A stretch of 64,000 bases of DNA from Macrotrachela quadricornifera (taxonomy: Eukaryota > Rotifera > Eurotatoria > Philodinida > Philodinidae), in NCBI GenBank assembly GCA_022393335.1, contig JAJEKB010021331.1, forward strand, positions 1,573,258 through 1,637,257. Direction: 5' to 3'. Position 1 is the stretch's first letter. Every line of letters begins with the position of its first letter. A program made the translations under genes and the position numbers. Below are positions 1-10,090 of the stretch, one piece after another. The notes below the pieces were generated by a model that had not been told where the DNA came from, did not search any database, and saw only the letters and a program-made list of their open reading frames with translations.

Positions 1-252
1 GATGATAGATAATTAAAGCAGCAATCAACAATGCTCAATAAAAGCAAATTGATAAGTATTTATAGAGTTCTCATAGTGATGAATTTCGTTATGTTTGTAT
101 TTTATTCGTCGAAACCTTACTTTCATGACAACATTGACAGACAGGAAATATGATTTGATAAGTCCGAAAGAGCTTGTTGAGTGCCTTCTTCGTTCATGTT
201 AAATTGTTGAAATGAGTATACATTTATAATGAAATACTAAATTTTCGATAAG

Positions 253-548
253 CGATATTCTTTGCTTCGCACCGCATTTCGTAGTCGAGTGAAACTCGAA
301 TATCATCTAGTTGTAACAGGAATAACAATATTAGGTGTTAATTATTATATTGATGAAGAGAAAACAGTAAAAAAGAAGTTTTTTGTTATTTTAATTTGAT
401 TTAATAAGAAGAATTTTTTTTTAATTAGAGAAAACGAGCAAATATTTTAGCTGAAATATCTCGTCGTGAAGAACAACATCGTTTAAATATGGAACAGAAT
501 GAAAAACAATTAAAAATTGAAGAAAAACTTCGTTTAAGAGACAAATAA
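253..548 (+). CDS. 3' part of a small membrane/coiled-coil protein gene (two exons)
   Basis: Two exons are read: 253-366 and 429-548 (TAA at 546-548), joined in phase 0 across a 62-bp GT-AG intron (367-428). The 253 boundary is itself a likely acceptor, because an in-frame stop lies just upstream and an AG directly precedes it; the start exon was not identified. The visible 77 residues begin with a basic stretch (RYSLLRTAFRSRVK), then one hydrophobic segment (HLVVTGITILGVNYY), then a highly charged Glu/Arg/Lys/Gln helix ending LRLRDK. This looks like a small single-pass, possibly organellar-membrane protein with a C-terminal coiled coil. I do not recognise the family. The clean splice and open frame argue for a real gene. 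Confidence 0.5.
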
Positions 549-740
549 AAAAAAGAAAATATTAGTTTATTTCAAATGATATTTTATAGAAAAAAAAAAG
601 ATTTGATTTATCTACATTTTTAATATATTTAGATAAAATCTATTTTAGATTTCTTTTTTATTTTGATTTATTTAATATTTTAGGAAATTTATTTAATAAA
701 ATATAAAAATATGAAATTTTTATATATTTTAATATTTACT

Positions 741-1362
741 TCAGGCATAATTCAAGAGAAGATTTTTTTTTTGAAAAAATAATATTATTTTAAAAATGAC
801 ATTTTGAGAAGAAGAAGAGTTTTTTTGTCTATAATGATAAGTATCATCAAATCTTGAAATTAAATATTCACCATCAATAACAGGTTCATATATTGGTATT
901 TGATTATTAATTAAAGATTTAATTTAAGTAAAATAATCAGGTCCAAAAAAAATAGGTATTGAATATCCTGTTCTACCACTTGTATTAATAACATAATGAA
1001 CAGTTGATTTAAATTGATTATTTGTTCATCTTTGCATAAGATCACCTATATTAACAACAAATGTATTTGGAATTGGTTTAGCATTTATCCATTTACCATT
1101 ATTATTAAGAACTTGAAGTTCTGATTGAGAAAGAAGTGTAAAACATTCATAATCAGTATGTGCACCACAATTAAGTTGATATTCATATATTATTATTGGT
1201 TGAGGAGAATAATGAAGAAGACGCATTGTTACCATTGGTTTGTGACATATTGATTTAAAATAATCGTTTGGTAAATCAAGAGCTAATGCAAATGTTTCTA
1301 ATACTCGATGACCAAGAGAAACCATTGTTAAATAAAATTCATCATAAATACTTTTACGAAAT
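741..1362 (-). pseudogene. 2-oxoglutarate/Fe(II) dioxygenase (isopenicillin-N-synthase-like), broken
   Basis: The minus frame encodes the C-terminal half of a 2OG-Fe(II) oxygenase of the isopenicillin N synthase / gibberellin oxidase type. It has LLHYSPQP, then the iron-binding HxD in GAHTDYECFTLL, the PIPNTFVVNIGDLMQ segment, the distal His in STVHYV and the 2OG-binding Arg region (SGRTGYSIP). The metal ligands survive, but an in-frame TGA at 1026-1028 replaces the Trp expected after LMQR, and a TAA follows at 924-926. The homologous frame continues past both to a TGA at 741-743. A likely acceptor marks the exon start at about 1362; upstream coding sequence is not seen and repeat-like DNA begins near 1380. 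Such enzymes hydroxylate or oxidatively cyclise small molecules; this copy is probably dead. Confidence 0.75.
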
Positions 1363-1379
1363 CTTTAATAAAATATATA

Positions 1380-3880
1380 CTTAGGGGTACCCAAAAGTAG
1401 TGGCGGAGGTATCTTATTTTCTTATAGGAACCTTCGGGAAATTTTCCGTTTATGTGAGATGATAGAGAAACCGACGCTTTATTTTTCTATGCTATTTGAT
1501 TACTCTTCAACTAATAACATGATAAAAAAATTTTGATAGAAACTGATTTTGTTGAAAACTTAACTATCAGTTGAAGCAGATCAAACGACTACACTTTGCA
1601 TTTCAGTCGTCAGTAACTTAACACGTTGTCTTAGAAAATAAAACGTACCACAATTTGCACCGTGAAAAGCTCTACAATTTACATAAGACCGCTTATTTTA
1701 TAGTTGCACCTTTTGTTTTCAAAATGAACAAAATTTCTAGCCAAAAATTTTCGACCATACGAAAGCGCTATATTTTTGGCATAGGATAAGTTCGTTTTTG
1801 GTTATTTCATTCTTTTATCATTTAATATCTTTTATTTAAAAAAAACAAATTACATCATAAGATGCAGCATGAAAAGCTCTACAATATACAAAGTAAAGCT
1901 TATTCCCTCGACTGAAGGGAGGGTCATATAAAAAAAAATAGTTTGTGGGTGTATGTGTGACAGGGCCAAAAAAACATCCATATAAAAAAAAACTAGAAAA
2001 TCGAAGATTAACCTTTCGCGAAAGGTTTATCACACCGAGGTATGACAGTTGATCAACACCAATGCTTATTTTGGTGGTATATGAATTAATCAATTGATGT
2101 TAAGAATTGGTGAAGTTCGGTATTTTTCATCAAAAAGAGGTATTTTTTGGCGAATTGATGATTTCACCGTGATGTATGATGAACACCACTGCTTATTGTG
2201 GTAGTGTCGGAATTAATGAATGGAGATATATGGTTGTATTAACTTCGTTAGAGGGTTTTTTTTCCTCCATTGAATGGAGGAGCATACAAAAAAAACTAAA
2301 ATAAGTTCGTGCGTGTATCGTCGGTCGCACATCAAAGGTCCCATTTGAAACATATTTATTTTCCCCAAAGATTTTCAAGATTTGAGGAATCCGAATCTGG
2401 CATTAGTTTTTAAAATTTTTTTAAAAATACTTTTTTCACAAAAAAGATGTTTTTTACGAAAACAAATATATTTTAAAAAGTTTGAGCGAGGCTAATCGGA
2501 GTCGAGAAATCGATTGATGCTGTCAGTTTTTTAAAATTTTCTTGAAATTAGTTTTCCACACAAAGGACCGGTTAATTTACAAAAAAATTTTTTTGTAAAA
2601 TTTGATCAAAGGTAATTGACGCCCACCACTTAAATCGAGTTTACTTTCTGTTACATTGTTTTCCTATAACACTAGAAAGCTAACTCGCAGGAAACTAATC
2701 GTCACCTGAGAAAAAAGCTTGATGCATGAATGGCTAATCGTGAGTGGCGCTCCGGAGAGGCGCCGACGAACGACTAGCTGTTTCTCTTTAGGTAGACATA
2801 GGAGCTGTCTTCCAGTAGAGATATAGAAAAATATCTCACAGGATAATTTGTCGAAAATTACATGACATTCGTGGTGACAGCATGAAAAAAATAGGGGCAT
2901 AGTGAAGACGTGTAACTTTGTCTCAGATGTGAAATGCGGCAAGAGTCATTGTGTGATACTAGAAGCTAACTGATGGATGGATTCTATGGTGATTTGACTT
3001 GTTTGTTGAAATAATTGAAACGTGCAAAAGGCGAATGAGAACTAATTGAAAGAGTTTTATATTCTTATGATTCTATATGGAATCAAGGGTTGGAATATCT
3101 AACACGATCGGACAAAGTTTACTTAAATGTAGTGGTGTAAGATTTCTCTGAGAAAAGGGTCAACGAATTCACAGGCTGATCGCTACCTTGGTGAATTTTA
3201 TCCTATATTCTATAATGATAGTTTTAGGATAGTATAAAAATCTTAAATGATACATGTGTTTCTACTTTGTGTTATGTGAAGAATATAAATGAAAAATAGA
3301 GTAGGGAGAGATATTACAACTTTTCTTGATTCAGTCGAGAGTCAAGTGAGTCGAAGCGACGAACGTTACTTGTTTCATAAGATAGACAGAATCCAAACAT
3401 TATTTTCATTTTTTTTCTGTTTACTCAACATCAAAACAATTGAATAATAAAGGGAAATGAATTTTTATAAAATGAGATGAACTCATTGAATTGATCATTT
3501 CTCGTGTTAACTTAGTCATGATGAGAAAATGATACATAGATTAAACACATTAATTGTCATCTAACAAATGTGCTTTGCTGAAATAATGTTGGGAGCTTTC
3601 AAAAAAGTAATATGATCACAAAATAAAGTTAATGAATGGAAGAAGTCATAGATATTCATTCTCGTTTGGATGAGAACGTGTGATTATAATAAGAGCATTA
3701 CTTGTGATGAATATTAATTTAAAACATTCTTTTCACATTAGATAAAGAGCATGAATAGAAGTAGTTTTGCTTTCAAAATGTTATATGATCATCATTGACA
3801 TTCATCCTTTCAAAAGAAATGTTATACTGTATTTGTTTCATTAAGTGGCATTTTCTCTCTAATGTAATATATCTTTCCCT
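1380..3880. repeat. Intergenic tract made of decayed interspersed repeats
   Basis: No gene is supported here. The tract holds old repeats that recur elsewhere in the window. A stretch at 1620-1910 resembles the interior of the TTAA-flanked MITE at 45.7-46.3 kb (shared core GCAGCATGAAAAGCTCTACA). The segment 1903-1990 matches, in reverse orientation, 45.09-45.20 kb and has a second decayed copy at about 2255-2300. A diverged direct repeat (CACCAATGCTTATTTTGGTGG-like core) lies near 2055 and 2187. Two copies of the ~120 bp unit seen at 44.04-44.52 kb occur inverted at about 2390-2640. One degenerate copy of the GGGTACCC minisatellite lies at 1383. From 2700 to 3880 nothing stands out beyond a short GC-rich hairpin at 2750-2763. 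Confidence 0.6.
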
Positions 3881-3915
3881 CATACATGCATTACCTTTTA
3901 TTTACTGTTGGAGAA

Positions 3916-4719
3916 ATGCAGCATCTACTATTTTCAATCTTTCTGGTAAGTATTGTTTCTAGCCAATACTATACGAATTTAACTAATTATGCTGTTATTG
4001 CCTCTACGACAATAACCTCAACAGGAGTAAATACCTTAATTGTTGGTGATGTAAGCATCTCCCCAGGTACTTCTATTGCAGGACTGATACAAAATCAAAG
4101 TGTCATCGGCACAATCTATATCAACGACCAACAAGCCCAGATAACAAAGCAAAGTTTAAATACGGTTTTTGATACTTTGAACAATCTAACTGTTGATCGA
4201 GTCCTTACGGTATCAGATTTGTCTACATTGACATTGAATCCAGGAATATATCGTTTTTCCACAGCAGCTATTTCTCTCAATGGTAATCTTACATTAAATG
4301 GTGCGGGTTTATTCGTTTTTCAAATAAATACAGAATTTCTTGCTGGACAAAACTGTAATATTATATTACGAAATGGTGCAGTTACCTCTCAAGTTTACTT
4401 TCTCGTTGGAACAAGTATCACTATAGGCACGGGATGTTATATCAATGGTCTGATGCTTGCTACTCAATCGATTACTGTCAATGGTGCTCGTGTTTATGGT
4501 GGTTTGTATGCTCGATATGCAGCCGTAACTATAACACAATCGTCTACTATTACGGCAATAATAGCAACATCTTTTACTGTACCACCAGGTGTCACGACAT
4601 CAGCATCTTCTTATGGAACTACAACAGCTCATTCTTTGAGTAGCAACTTTTATATTAATCAGAGTTGTTTACTCTTTGTGACGTTTTTGATGATCATTAT
4701 CGATATTATCAATATTTAA
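3916..4719 (+). CDS. DUF3494 ice-binding-like secreted protein
   Basis: The sequence is a single open exon of 267 residues from the ATG at 3916. An in-frame ATG at 3886 would add ten residues in front of the hydrophobic core, so 3916 gives the cleaner signal peptide (MQHLLFSIFLVSIVSSQ). The mature part matches the DUF3494 ice-binding fold: NYAVIASTTITSTGVNTLIVGDVSISPG, a helical insert with QITKQSLNTVFDTLNNL, then repeated beta-helix strands (NLTLNGAGLFVFQI, SQVYFLVGTSITIGTGC, NGLMLATQSITVNGA, YGGLYARYAAVTI). A Ser/Thr-rich linker and a hydrophobic end (LLFVTFLMIIIDIINI) could be a GPI-anchor signal or a membrane anchor. Known members bind ice and inhibit recrystallisation outside the cell; they are common in bacteria, fungi and algae and rare in animals. 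The intronless structure fits horizontal acquisition. Activity is inferred, not shown. Confidence 0.85.
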   Translation: MQHLLFSIFLVSIVSSQYYTNLTNYAVIASTTITSTGVNTLIVGDVSISPGTSIAGLIQNQSVIGTIYINDQQAQITKQSLNTVFDTLNNLTVDRVLTVSDLSTLTLNPGIYRFSTAAISLNGNLTLNGAGLFVFQINTEFLAGQNCNIILRNGAVTSQVYFLVGTSITIGTGCYINGLMLATQSITVNGARVYGGLYARYAAVTITQSSTITAIIATSFTVPPGVTTSASSYGTTTAHSLSSNFYINQSCLLFVTFLMIIIDIINI

Positions 4720-6037
4720 GAACTGTTTATGAATTAATTCAGATATATTCAAGCCATACAACTTATTCTCGCATATCATTTAATACAAAATACTGATTGT
4801 TGAATGTTTTCTTTGTTTTGTTCATTTGAAAATATTTCGGATTTTTTTTTCTAAAAGAAACACGAATAAAATGCATTATTTGAATACACTATTTTAACAC
4901 TTTTCTTTAATAAATTATCATCTAATCGATGCCAATCAGTTGAATACGAGACATGTGGATTTCTGTCGATATTGAATGGGTTTTCTAAAATGATCTTTCT
5001 ATATTTCAAACTGATTCTAATCATTGACACATAAGACATTATAATGAGTTGAATGAAAAACAGACGTTTGCCTTTGATTGGTGCTTGAGCAATATAGTTT
5101 GTATGAAGGCGTTTCTTCTTTCTGGTTTATAATGTATTTTCATTACCAATTTCATTTTTCTAAGTTAAACAATAGAGCGAAAAGTGATTGGAGAGAAGTT
5201 CTTTCTATTTCATATGATAATCTCTTCTTTGAAAAGAAGAGATTAACCAGTTCGGAATGAATAGAAATTATATTGAGAAATCAGTATTGACAGTTGATCA
5301 TTGCGGAATGTTCATATGAAATCGATAATCAAGGTTTGGATCGGTTGATATATCGGAAAAAGATCCTCAACTCGGGGAATCTATACTTAAATTAATGTTA
5401 TTAACGTCATTGCTCGTGATCACAGACCTTTCGATATAAAAATTCAACAGATTTTTTCGTTTGATTTTCTTTGAAAATGATAGAAGATTGTCTATAGAAA
5501 GTAGTATAAACCTTACGAATTCCTCTTTTATAAATGTGTAGAATAACATCATATTTTTAAAACAACGTGATCAAGTGACATTCTTTTACAATGTTGCAAA
5601 AGACAAAGAATAAAAAGTTAAATTTTGCATCTGATGCAATTTTGTTTCTCACATTTGCTTTTATCTTTTACTTTAGAAAACAGAAACCAAATCTGTTCCA
5701 GAATTTCATAAAACGAACAGAAATACACTTTTTGTATTTATTAATGTGTGTTTTCGTTTATTTTGAATTTGTGAGTTAGCTTTTTTAACCATCATTAATA
5801 CATTCAATATCACCCTCACCCTCAAATAGTTTCAAAGTCACAATTTGATCATTTTATATTACATTTGACGCTATCAAACGATTTAATTAGTCGAAGAAAA
5901 AATAATTTATTGTTATAGTCGTTAAAATGGTAAAAAAAGATTCTTAGAAAAAGACCATATTTACAAATTTGTAATAAAATAGTATATTTCTTTAAAACAC
6001 ATTACACCATAAAGGACTAATCTTTGATATAAACCCA
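4720..6037. other. AT-rich intergenic region
   Basis: I see no supportable gene. Short open frames near 5.08-5.26 and 5.59-5.78 kb are low-complexity and lack recognisable similarity or splice support. A CACCCTCACCCTCA tract at 5811-5824 belongs to the TGAGGG-type hexamers scattered through the window. Confidence 0.5.
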
Positions 6038-6352
6038 TTAAAAACCATATCCGTATGGTGATCCGAATCCGCCACCGTATCCCCCACCACCATATCCTTG
6101 ACCACCGTAACCGCCGTATTGATCACCAAAACCACCGTAACCCGAACCTCCATATCCTCCACCAAAACCTCCTGGATATCCTCCACCAAAACCTCCTGGA
6201 TATCCTCCACCATAATCTCCACCATAACCTCCACCATAACCTCCACCATAGCCTCCTTGATTTCATAGAAAATAATGATTTATAGTTAATTTTAAATAAA
6301 TCTTTATATAATTCTTACCGTGATGATGATGATGATGATGTCCACCGAACAT
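6038..6352 (-). CDS. Glycine/tyrosine-rich small protein with an N-terminal His run
   Basis: There are two exons on the minus strand: 6319-6352 (ATG at 6352-6350) and 6038-6255 (TAA at 6040-6038). They are joined by a 63-bp intron with a GTAAG donor, phase 1. The 83-residue product starts MFGG followed by seven histidines and continues as GGY/GGGYPGGF repeats ending SPYGYGF. The repeats GGGYPGGF occur in tandem. There is no signal peptide or membrane segment. Such Gly/Tyr-rich chains are typical of disordered, cuticle-like, adhesive or RNA-granule proteins; the His run could bind metal, but no function can be assigned. Splicing restores one continuous frame, and a TATA box lies about 85 bp upstream. 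Open frames on the other strand and in other frames here are shadows of the repetitive codons. Confidence 0.75.
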
Positions 6353-6436
6353 TGTTACTGTTTGTGTCTTATGAAGAATAAATATGAATAGTAAAAGAAT
6401 ATGAAAATGTGTATATGAAGTGGATATCAACGCGCA

Positions 6437-6444
6437 TTTATATA
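6437..6444 (-). promoter_or_regulatory. TATA box of the Gly-rich gene
   Basis: On the minus strand TATATAAA followed by TGCGCG lies about 85 bp before the ATG at 6352. This spacing fits a TATA-driven promoter with a ~55 bp 5' leader. Confidence 0.45.
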
Positions 6445-6449
6445 CTCAT

Positions 6450-7560
6450 CATTCTATTCTCTTCCCTTATCTCTATTACGAACGATTCTAATGAAAAAAA
6501 GATAAAAGTGCTTTGAGGCGTGTCGAATATTATTCATATATTTGTTTTATAGTACGCAGTAACCCTCTGAAAAACATGATACACGCCTCGTTTCTATTGC
6601 GCATATTAGTATGCATAGAAGGATTAATGAGTATTAAATGAAATACTGTTCTCATCGGATGATTTTACATCGAAGAATTTGTTACGCAATGATGTTTTTT
6701 TTACCTATGTAATAAAAAATACTTGACTATCAATCGTATTACTCATATGGTTAATTGAAGGATGAAGTGCTCAAGAACAAATGAATTTTCTTGTATCATC
6801 TCAAATCGATCTATAATGATCAGTAATTATTTTAATGGATCATCACCATTTGATAGCTTGACTTTTCAGTGGTTTATAATCAAAGACATTAATATTAGGA
6901 ACACATTAGAACTATGATATCTTGATCGAGTCCTACGAAACTCTGATAATTAGAAGTTCTTTTCTTAATTTACCATCGGCATTTGATAGGTTTAGTGAAT
7001 AGCTGCTGATTGAGATGACATCTAAAATGACCGACTGTTCCATTAATATACTCTTAGTTTCTTTCATGTTTTAGTAAAGCCCTCGAGTCTTCTATTCTGT
7101 CTTGTCATTCACATGGTAAAAGGGATGTCCTATATTGTGTCCCTAAAAAAGTCATATTCGTAAATCTTAACGACAGTTTCTCATAATGCTTTTTTTTGTC
7201 GAATATATCGTTAGTAAATAAATCTATTTTCTTAACCGACACTCTTGCAATGGAAAAAGAAAACAGATAATATTCCACCGTATGAAATCATTTCTTCAAA
7301 CAACACAGGTAACATCCACTTATGTTGATGTTTGACTAGTTTAGATGAAATGCGTTCAAAGTAAGATATAAGGGTGAGGGTGAGGGTGAGGGTGAGTTTC
7401 GAAAACATTTAATCGAAAGAGAAAGCACACGTAGTGAATCCATAAAGGATTATTTAATATCATTTCGCTTATCCACGGCTTTATACGTTTTCTAATTCTT
7501 TTAAACATCCACGGTCGACATGCTTTGCCTAACGCGAATGATTAGACAAAAAGGATCATT
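6450..7560. other. Intergenic region, no gene seen
   Basis: No open frame or spliced structure is supported. The only notable item is the G-rich hexamer array at 7371-7396. Confidence 0.45.
7371..7396 (+). repeat. Short (GGGTGA)n array, telomere-like hexamer
   Basis: Four tandem GGGTGA units in a row. Shorter tracts of the same motif occur at 5811, 8412, 40854, 57001 and 58811, on either strand. The known bdelloid telomere repeat is TGTGGG, which differs from TGAGGG by one base. Confidence 0.7.
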
Positions 7561-7631
7561 TAATCAAGACAGGAATCGAACCTATATCTTCCAATAACCG
7601 GTTGGATGTTCTATCGTTCAACTACCTGATT
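7561..7631 (-). tRNA. tRNA-like sequence, anticodon GGT (Thr), probably degenerate or SINE-related
   Basis: The minus strand folds as a cloverleaf. The acceptor arm is AATCAGG/CTTGATT, and the anticodon stem TCCAA/TTGGA encloses the loop CCGGTTA. The T-arm is ATAGG-TTCGATT-CCTGT, and GGTTCGATTCC matches a Pol III B box. A T-run lies about 12 bp downstream. The D-arm has only three pairs, the D-loop lacks the usual GG, and base 33 is C instead of T. Eukaryotes normally read Thr ACN with AGT rather than GGT anticodons. It may be a tRNA pseudogene or the head of a tRNA-derived SINE. Confidence 0.4.
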
Positions 7632-8739
7632 TTCTCCGTTATCTTATTTCGGACAACATTTAGAATTAATGGAATTATGATGTGGTCGGAAGATATCTGT
7701 ATTGATTGTACATACAATGAATTTTGATTGATGGAATTATATGGTTATTATCTATTTTTTAGCTTGTTATGGTAGCCGGTACTTTATTACAGAGACATGC
7801 ATGTTGATATGTGTTCAGAAGTGGGAATGACTTGTGAAGAAGAATCATGAGATTACAGTCGTAATCGAGTAGTTTTTTTATTGAGTTGGATTTTAGACGT
7901 AGAATACTATAGTCTTGTAGAAGACGTATTTCTTCTCTCAGGTTTCGACCTTCACATCTATGTTTTGTGAGATACTAAGAAAATGTTCTGATATTTGTAT
8001 CTTTCAGAATTGGATACCATATTCAGGTAAGTGCTAGCACGACCGGCTGTCTACTAGTTTTTCTTTTAGTTGCTATCGTTGTTTATGCTTTTTCGCTTAA
8101 TTTTATAGTATACATATAAAAATAAGTGGTTGAATAGAGTATGTTTTGTTCAATATGAAAGACTAAATATGGAATGAGGATCATTAGACAAGAACAAGAA
8201 TAATATGTGGATTATCTCTATTGGTCCTAAACCGGTCGACTATTTTCAGCCATCAATATGTCTTGTCTTCACCTGTAAGTAAATCTTACTTATATTTGAA
8301 ATTCACAAAATGTTCTATTATCTATTCACTGTGCACTTGATCAATACTTATCTCTATCAGCGGTTATAAACAATTAAAAAAAGGAAAGATAAAGATATAG
8401 AGCTTTTTTATTGAGGGTGAGTGGTAGAAACACACAGTAATCGCGATTTCAACCTTGCTAAAGGGTCTCATTAGACGGTTTGATTTTTGTATGTGTTTTT
8501 TACAATGTTTTTTATGTTATTGTTTACAAATGAAGTTATTTTGTATGATATTAGAGATGTTATTTGATACTGGAGAAAAATGTTTGGAAGGCTTCTGTGA
8601 TATTTTGGAAACTGTAGTGTTTTAAGAGCGTATAACATTTTTCATGATTTTATATCTGATTGAAACATGTATAGCAAAGAAACAAAGACAAGGAGTTAGT
8701 GAAGTGTATATAAAAAATGCATAACGTTTTTTTAAAGGA
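7632..8739. other. Intergenic region, no gene seen
   Basis: AT-rich sequence without supported coding or RNA features. One TGAGGGTGAGT tract lies at 8412-8422. Confidence 0.45.
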
Positions 8740-9176
8740 TCAAGTTGAATGTTCATGGTTATGATCATTCGATGTTGTTGATGGTTGTCCGGAGTTCGGA
8801 TTGTTGCTTTCCGTGTCATTTTGCGCATCCGAATAACTCTCGTAACTCTGAATAGCGTTCTGTTCATTTTGTGGTTCGGTATTGTTGGTTGCGTTGGAAA
8901 ATGTGTCACTATTTTGGTGTTCGTTATTGTCTTTTTTAGGTGATAATGGACTAGAATTATGTTAATGAATATTTTTGGTAATCATGAGTTGAATTTGTTT
9001 TGGTTGTCGGTCCTTGTTGTTTTGAAGAACTAGGAAGAAGCATTAGCTTATTTATCATTTTATTTGAACAGTCATATTCTTTGTTTTTATGGGCCATGAT
9101 ACTTACAAATGTTGTTTTCGATGAATGGTTTTTGATCATTCGCTATTTGATTAATATCTGTTGGATTGTTTGCCAT
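8740..9176 (-). CDS. Small Asn/Gln/Ser-rich protein, unrecognised; frame continues past an internal TAA
   Basis: The ATG at 9176-9174 begins MANNPTDINQIANDQKPF. An intron with donor GTAAGT (9030-9106, 77 bp) joins 9107-9176 to the next exon at 9029. The joined frame gives 45 residues and meets TAA at 8964-8962. The same frame then stays open for 73 more codons (LSPKKDNNEHQNSDTFSN..., ending HNHEHST, TGA 8742-8740). The continued part has the Asn/Ser/Gln/Glu-rich composition of a real disordered tail. So either a nonsense mutation (for example CAA to TAA) truncated the gene, or the stop is authentic. A 5' UTR intron (donor GTAAGAG near 9289) probably precedes the ATG. Function unknown. Confidence 0.4.
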
Positions 9177-9480
9177 TGAATTAAACTCGTTAAAGAAAAT
9201 GTGGAATGAATGAGCGGTATTAGATTGTTTAAGTTTATTTTTTGATTGTATGTGACAGGTGCGTTATATAGAAAAAAGCTCTTACCTTTGTGTCGGTGGA
9301 AAATTGAATAGAATTGAAAAATATGAAGAATCAAGTTATCTACAATAAATGAAGGTAAAAGTAGACGTATATTTTCTTGATGATAGTAAATGTTTCAAAA
9401 GTTATGTTTTATTTTTCATAAAAATGCTGAATATATTTTAGAAAAGAAAAGTCGATGTATACATATAATTTTATTTTAGT

Positions 9481-9941
9481 TCAGTTTTGAGTAGCTGGTG
9501 GAGTGATAATTAGTACAGCTGTGAATATGCGCGATGGATCTTCTTCAGGAGCCCATTTAAGCACTCGACAATGTAAATAGTGTCGATAAGGCTCACGCAT
9601 ATAATCACATAGGATATCTTCGATTTTATCATATAATTCATCGGCTTCTTTCACTATTGAACTTGTTGATCCTATTGAAATCGATGATCCCCAAGAGACA
9701 AATGACGTTGCAGGTGATGATACCACTCCACTATTATTGTTGGTACCAATAGGTAATTCTTGTTGCTGTTGATTATTCATTTGAGCTGTTAATGGTGGAA
9801 TAAATGCTATGTAGTTTAGATATGAGAGTAGATTGTTATTCTATACGTTAAAGAGTTATGCTTACATTTTTGATTAAAATGCTTTGAAATTTTGAGATTG
9901 TGTAATATTTGAAAAGCTTGTATAAAAGAAATATGTGAAAT
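9481..9941 (-). CDS. Unrecognised protein with a Gln-rich linker and conserved-looking C-terminal region (partial 5')
   Basis: Two exons, 9866-9941 and 9481-9806, are joined by a 59-bp intron (donor GTAAGC, acceptor CATAG). They give about 134 residues; the upstream boundary at 9941 looks like an acceptor, so the start exon is missing. If translation starts at the internal ATG (9780) the product is 99 aa. The sequence runs through a hydrophobic/basic segment (AFQILHNLKISKHF), a QQQQ linker, a Gly/Ser-rich part, then an acidic helix and folded-looking end (KEADELYDKIEDILCDYM, HYLHCRVLKWAPEEDPSR, IFTAVLIITPP) and TGA at 9483-9481. It lies just downstream of the retroelement's 3' end on the same strand. 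No family recognised. Confidence 0.45.
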
Positions 9942-10090
9942 CTACAATATAGAACAATATTATATTTCAGAAATAGTTTAGAAATGAAATATCTGTATGT
10001 GAAAATTTAATGAAAAAATATTTCAAAATGTTTGACAATATAAGAAACGAAGCACAATTAACAACAATACAAGTTACAAATTATTGTCGA

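Noticed and set aside
6055..6285. Plus-strand 76-aa His/Asn-rich frame opposite the Gly-rich gene
   Set aside because: Shadow of the GGY codons; the spliced minus-strand frame has start, splice sites, stop and TATA box.
9481..9941. Extra C-terminal domain (GIY-YIG endonuclease) of the PLE
   Set aside because: The PLE frame ends at 10091 with a stop, and the downstream sequence has no GIY-YIG motif; it is treated as a separate gene.
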